Assembly: GCA_030737835.1 (NCBI GenBank)
Contig: JAUJYN010000035.1
Coordinates: forward strand, 620,001-684,000
Source of the DNA: Acorus gramineus
Taxonomy: Eukaryota > Streptophyta > Magnoliopsida > Acorales > Acoraceae
Direction: 5' to 3'
Length of the DNA: 64,000 bases
Both the position numbers and the translations under genes were made by a program. Below, in pieces: positions 58,877 through 64,000 of the stretch (position 1 is its first letter; each line of letters opens with the position of its first letter). The notes under the pieces are model-generated. The model made no database searches, was not told the DNA's origin, and worked only from the letters and a program-made list of their open reading frames with translations.

Positions 58877-61713
58877 TGTCACGCCCCAGGGCGGCCATCC
58901 CCGGGACGCGGCAAGTGTATATATGATATCAGCAGTCTAAACAGGAGGTCAATAACATACCCTAAACAACATCAACAATTTCAACACAGACAACAATGAG
59001 GCTGACATGATATATACACGAATAGCGGAAGCTAAAAGACTGAATCTGTAACTCAAAGACATATTACAGACTCGATACATAATCAACTGTCCTGTGAGAG
59101 CCAACATATACAATGACATCCAATATAATACAAACCGGTGCCCAAGCACAGAATACAATACATACAATAAAAAAGGGATGCTGATAGCCTCTAACACTCG
59201 CGGAAATGTGGCGCTGCACCGCTACTGCTGAAGTCCCTCGGGGAGCTCCTCCTCCAGATCCGACTCAGATGACACTGGAGAAAAATATATGCGAGGGGTG
59301 AGCCACACGCTCAGTGAATAGCACAACCCATGCATCACAATTTATATTAACCACAATTTATTATTCAAGCCTCAAAGTGGCAGGAACTACACGATCTAGT
59401 GGGTCGCTACATCGCCGACCCACCACACCCTCACCCTCACCCCTCAATAGGTGACATAGGATATTGGGACTGACTAGGCTGTTGGTCACCCTTGGTCCAC
59501 CGATAGTCTCTCCTCCACTCCGTAGGCCGCTTGGCCACTCCCACACTTCAGCGCAGTCCGAATCCAAATCAGGAGGTACCTACTGATGGGAGCCCTCTGA
59601 CGGGGCGGCCTTTCTAATGCTGGGGTACTCTCTATACGGATCCAACGAAGGGAACAAAAACAGCCTATCCATACGCATATGATCCACACGGATCCGCGAC
59701 ATCCCTTAACTGAAAAAAAGAAACCTTGGGAGGGCACCATGAGGTCCCGATATAGGATATCCCGACAACCAAACAAGGAACACGGAGTACCCTAGCCCGG
59801 GTCTCAACGCTAACTTCGCAAGGCCCTTTAATCCAGAGAAGGGAGACTCTACTAATGTCATGAATTCTTCAGAATTCCACAAGGGCACATAACTAAGATG
59901 CGGGGAACATATATAATAACTACCAGGTTATAACACTTACTAAGGCATGAAAAATACCATAAGTTTGCATTTAATTTAATAAATTAAACTAATAGGACAC
60001 ATGCATAGGTCGAGGCTTTCCTAGCATGAAAACATGGAGTCAGGATACATGGCTCTTACACATATCCTAAGGGTGCAAGTCCCTAACATACACGGTCTAG
60101 GGTAGCATGCATACTACATTTTAATCATGCTTGCATGGATTACATATTACACAAGTTAATATTAACTAAGGTGCCCCAGAAGAGGACGGTATACGCCCAA
60201 GTGCATATAGCGCCTCCCTACTGGGTTGGATTGTCCCACTCACCAATAACCGGGTCGTCGCACGACCGTCCGTCAAGATCTGCAAGACAGGGTAATAAAC
60301 TCGGTGAGTAAAATACACGAATATACACAAAAATACACTAAAAATACAGCACTCGGACAAGCGTACATACGGCCTGTACGCACGCGAGTCCGAGCACCCT
60401 GACTCACTCCCGAACCCTGGGCATCCGTACGCACGGCCACCCGCCCCAGGCGCACAGCCGCGCCCCAGCCCGCGCGCCCAGACGCACTGCCGAGCCCCTG
60501 CCCGCACGCCCGGACACCCTGCCGAGACCCTCGGGTGCACCGCGCGCTCACTGCGCCCCAGCGCAGCAACTCGCGCGCACACCCGCACGCCCTGCGCCCC
60601 AGCGCAGCACCCCGCGCGCACCCCGCGCGCACCACTCGCTCGACACGCGCCCCTGCGCAGCGCTCCGCGCGCACGCCGTGCACTGCGCCCAGTGCACCCG
60701 ACCGCACGCGCCCAATGAGCCCGGCAGCATGCGCCCAGCGCGCCTGCCCGCGCTTGCCCGCCTGTGCCTGCCAGCCTGCGCGCGCCGCTGCCCGCATGCA
60801 CCTGAGCCGAGCTCAACCACCCCAACCGCCACCAACAGCCACCACAACCACTCCCAAACCACCAAGCACATCTTTCACCCCCAAAAACACACCTAAACAT
60901 ACATCTAGACAAGAAATGGATGGAAAGGAAGCTTACCCTAGGAGAGGAAGAGAAGGGGAGGAGATCGGGTGCTCTTCGCGCACCGATTCGCCACCTCCAA
61001 GACCACCACCACCAAGATCTCCACTCAGCCAAAGCAAGGCTGAAAACAGAGGAGAAAAGAGGGTATGAGAGGGGGTCACACATGTGGGAACTCGAATCCG
61101 AGACTACCAGAAGGTAGATCGGGTCCTTACCTATCCTTTCTCTTCTTAGGGTTTTTGATTTTGATCACCCTAACTAGGTCATATGGAGGATTTAAAGAGA
61201 GGGAGAGAGAGAGAGATTTTTGGAGAAGATGATGAATAGTGGGGGATTTTGTCTTGGTCGTGGGATTTATTTATCCTCACACACACATCACACACTCTAA
61301 CACCCTCAATTAGTGAAAAAAGATTAGGTTAAGCTAGGATTAGGGAGGTTTAAGTGAGGTTTGACCCTAGTCAACCCATCCACACTAAAATCCAAACACA
61401 TTTGACCAAGTCATGGGCCCACCTTGACCAAGTCAAGTCTCCCAATGACTTCTCGCTCGGTCAAAACCCGGATACGCTTCGGAACTGTGAAATTCTGAAA
61501 CGTTACCGGAATTCGGTGAAATTTTCGTGAGTGGCTTGGAATGGCACCAGGACACATAATATGCAGTTAGATTTTCAATCGGAGTCCTCAAACTCAGGAT
61601 GATAGCTAACAGTCCAAAATTTTAGCGGTTCCGATCGAAAAATGAAAAAAACTGAAAAACTGTCAGAATGTTCCAATGGTTACCAGAAGGTTAAAAGTGA
61701 CACATATATAACA
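58877..61713 (-). mobile_element. A8: 3' LTR of the family A element
   Basis: In plus-strand reading it starts TGTCACGCCCCAGGGC at 58877 and ends ATATATAACA at 61713, about 2.8 kb. It has a CpG-rich block at about 60355-60800 and an inserted internal segment at 59711-59845. That segment lies at a different LTR position from the one used in A3, A4 and A6. Confidence 0.93.
59711..59845 (+). repeat. Internal-region segment inside LTR A8, second site
   Basis: GAAACCTTGGGAGGGCACC onward, extending further than in A3 (it includes CCTTTAATCCAGAG). It lies between the CACGGATCCGC motif and the TCATGAATTCTTCAG motif of the LTR. In A3, A4 and A6 the segment comes after that second motif. Confidence 0.75.
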
Positions 61714-61726
61714 TTCTTCCCCCCTT
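61714..61726 (-). promoter_or_regulatory. Polypurine tract of the family A element
   Basis: On the minus strand AAGGGGGGAAGAA directly precedes the LTR start TGTTATATATG. It marks A8 as a 3' LTR. Confidence 0.85.
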
Positions 61727-61760
61727 AGGAAATTTTATCCTCAAAATAATACAAAAACAT

Positions 61761-62238
61761 CTAGGAAGGGAAGAGATGCGGATACGCGTCACGCAAGGTG
61801 TCCTTGAGCTCCCATGTGGCCTCGGCACCGGAACGGTGCTGCCATCGCACCTTGACCAGCTGGACGGTCTTGGTGCGGAGCCTCTTCTCGCGGCGGTCCA
61901 GGATTTCGATCGGCTGCTCGACGAATGACAAGCCGGCTCGAGGACGAGATGACGTGAGCAGGATCGTGGACGCAACCCACACCCAACCGCGATGCCTCGG
62001 AGCAACCTGCGAACCCACCCCTCCCAGATGGAAGGGTAAGAACTGGCGCTGAGGTGAGCCTTCGCTTAAACTCCAGAAAGCTCTCCTCGCAAGACGGGGA
62101 CCATTCGAACCGGACATCCTTCCGAGCGAGGCGGTTAGCAGGTACAATTATCTTTGAGAAACCCTCGACAAACCTCCTGCAATGACCCGCCAAGCCTAGG
62201 AAGCTCCGAATCTCAGTGGGTTCGATGGTCGACGCCAA
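61761..62238 (-). pseudogene. Chromodomain and RT/RNase H remnants of the A element
   Basis: Near 61764-61934 the minus strand reads a Tekay-type chromodomain ([40 protein letters not shown]), close to that of B2. Near 61970-62238 are the reverse transcriptase connection and the RNase H start ([33 protein letters not shown]). They lie much closer together than in B2. The region is broken and cannot act as a polymerase. Confidence 0.85.
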
Positions 62239-62329
62239 TTTAACACGGCGAGCATCTTGACCGGGTCCACAGATATGCCCTCGCCGGAAATCACGTGGCC
62301 CAGAAAACCATACGCTCCAACCAACTCGT

Positions 62330-62950
62330 ACTTAATTCACCATCAATTTGATGCTTCTAAGGTATTCCTTGACTGGGAAAAGGAACCTTGGGAGGGCACC
62401 ATGAGGTCCCGATATAGGATATCCCGAGAACCAAACAAGGAACACGGAGTACCCTAACCCGGGTCTCAACGCTGTCCTCGCAAAGCCCCTTAATCCAGAA
62501 GGAACACTAGAAGAAGACATCACCCTTAAAGAACACTACTAATTCTACTGGAAACCCAAGGATCACTGGGTCACGAGGCGAAGCGTCTCCGCCTCATCCA
62601 CACCCTCACTCCCGAAAGGAGACATTTTGGGACTTTGGGAGAGACTTAGACTGCTCTACACCCCTGGTCCACCGGTAGCCTCTCCCCGCTCCGTAGCTTA
62701 CCTGGTCCTCTAACTGGGAGCCTGTCTAACGCCGGGGCTGTACTACACGGATCCAACGAAGGGGAGAACGATTCCACGCTCGCGACATCATTCATTAACC
62801 CTCTTCCGGGTAGCCTCTACCTGGCATACTCCCACGATCAGTACCCCTCCGACTGCATCGGTGGTACCTACGGATGGGAACTCTCTGCCAGGACAGCTAC
62901 AACCCGGCCTCCTCAACTCGAACAACCTCTCTCGATACCCGCTTATCGAG
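62330..62950. mobile_element. LTR-like and short-internal-like patch in the A element
   Basis: The stretch 62350-62520 matches the recurring internal segment (47252-47400). 62540-62900 resembles family A/C LTR sequence (CACCCTCACTCCCG, GTCCACCGGTAGCC, GGATCCAACGAAGGGG, CACGATCAGTACCCC). Such sequence is not expected between pol and gag. No clean insertion borders are visible. Confidence 0.6.
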
Positions 62951-62953
62951 ATA

Positions 62954-63990
62954 TCACACACATGCATAACAGCAACCAACACACATATATATAGGGAGCT
63001 GGGAAAACAAAACAATACCTCGGACCATGATACCCGAAGCCTGCTCCTCCTCGACCGAAAGCGCTGCAACTCTACCCTGAATGAACTGCGGCTGAGGAGC
63101 AGGGGCACACCTCGCAGGCTGCGCAGGCTGCCTCCACTGGTCAACACGGCCACCCTGTGGCTGTTGCTGACGCTGGTACGGCTGCTGCTGCGGAGGCAGC
63201 ATGCGGGGTCGGCCAGCATCTGGGCAATTATACATAATATGCCCGATGCGCTGACAGTGGTAACAGCGCCGCGTCTCTGGTCGCCTGGACTGGATTGGCA
63301 CTGCCGCAATGGGTGCTGGATCCCACACTGGCACCACATCGGCTGGAATAGCGGTAGCCGCTGGCTGATCAAAGCGGGGCCGCTTCTTCTTGCGCTGTCC
63401 CTGGTCCTGGCTCATGGGAGGTCTCTGGTCTGCCGAAGGGGTCGAAACCCTCACGAGGATCCCGAGGTCTCGCTCGACTGTCTTCGCCCGAGACACCAAG
63501 TCCGAGTACCTCGTGAAAGCCTGGGAGGTGACATGCACCCGAATGGTGCTACTGAGACCAAGCTCAAAACGACGGCACCGCGTCTCCTCGTCCATCACCA
63601 AGGCTGGGGCAAATCTGGAGAGCCTCGTGAAGCGCGTGGAGTAGTCGGCGACAGACATGGAGCCCTGCGTCAACTGCTCAAACTCCTGCATCACCATCTG
63701 GCGCGTCGAGAACGGGAAGTACTCCTCCAGGAAATACCTCCGGAATCCCGCCCATAGAAGCTACTCCACTCCCTCGGGGATGTCGACTATCGGGTAGCCC
63801 ACCAGTCGGCGGTGCTACCCTTCAGCATGAAGGTGGCCAGGGAGACTCGCTGGCGATCGGTGTAGTGCATGGTCGAGAAGATCGTATCCACCTCCATGAA
63901 CCAACGCTCTGGGGCAAGGGGATCCACCGTCTGCCCATGGAACTTGGGAGGGTGGAGCTTCAGAAAGGCAGCGAGGCCACTCTGATGCAC
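62954..63990 (-). pseudogene. Gag and protease-start remnants of the A element
   Basis: Near 63787-63990 the minus strand shows the gag core (FLKLHPPKFHG, DPLAPERWFMEVDTIFS, STADWWATR). Near 62954-63697 it shows FEQLTQGSMSVADYSTRF, DEETRCRRFELGLSS and a CCHC zinc knuckle CYHCQRIGHIMYNC, ending in the lead-in to the protease (RVAALSVEEEQASGIMVRG). Compared with B2 the sequence is similar but clearly separate. The gag start is beyond the window. It is broken. Confidence 0.87.
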
Positions 63991-64000
63991 TCGCGCTGCA

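Larger units (their letters stand above)
58877..64000 (-). mobile_element. Family A element, open at the right edge
   Basis: The 3' LTR is A8 (58877-61713), followed by a polypurine tract and an internal region up to the window end, all on the minus strand. It gives the only view of family A internal sequence: chromodomain, some reverse transcriptase/RNase H sequence, and gag. The family is therefore also Tekay/Del. Between these lie stretches resembling LTR and short-internal sequence (about 62330-62950), so it is rearranged and broken in several places. The left target flank is TGGTG (58872-58876). Confidence 0.88.

Noticed and set aside
1-64000. Host genes, tRNA, rRNA, microRNA precursors or a CRISPR array
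   Set aside because: Every stretch could be assigned to an LTR, an element-internal region or a simple repeat. Nothing resembled a host gene or a spacer array.

Overview
The window is plant nuclear DNA from a large, repeat-rich genome. It is almost wholly nested LTR retrotransposons of one clade, the Ty3/gypsy chromoviruses of the Tekay/Del type. Evidence for this is a tRNA-iMet primer site, the order gag-PR-RT-RH-INT, a C-terminal chromodomain, and very long LTRs of 2.3 to 3.7 kb. I see no host protein gene, rRNA, tRNA or CRISPR array. The host species cannot be named from this sequence. The element size (about 9.6 kb, LTRs about 2.4 kb) recalls Del elements of lilies, but that is only a resemblance.

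Three related LTR families are present. I call them A, B and C; these are my own labels. Read in the sense direction, fixed by primer site and polypurine tract, A starts TGTTATATATGTGTCAC, B starts TGTTAAGTTTGTGTCA and C starts TGTTATGCCTGTGTCA. A and C end GGGGCGTGACA; B ends GGTGTAACA. Most copies are solo LTRs bounded by clear target-site duplications.

Layout. 1-2024 is part of an A LTR set in a C LTR piece (2025-3152). 3153-21720 is a C-type LTR (C3) with a 22/34-bp minisatellite, split by three solo LTRs: C2 (3363-9835, itself holding A2), B1 (10094-15840, holding A3) and C4 (15987-19653). 21721-22405 and 56185-57568 are the two halves of a short, eroded internal region. They are split by B2 (22406-56184), the only nearly complete element. 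B2 holds A4 in its 3' LTR, A5 (holding A6) in gag, and a whole C element (38816-54221, holding C6 and A7) in its 5' LTR. 57569-58876 is C8, and 58877-64000 is an A element that runs off the right edge.

The most interesting signals lie inside the LTRs. Families A and C share a conserved splice-site layout with a 36-37 nt micro-exon next to an extremely CpG-rich block. Two C LTRs are mosaics. One internal segment of about 120-150 bp was inserted into A LTRs at two different sites. LTRs in opposite orientation abut or nest, which could form long hairpins. The retroelements are described as fossils; all coding parts are broken.
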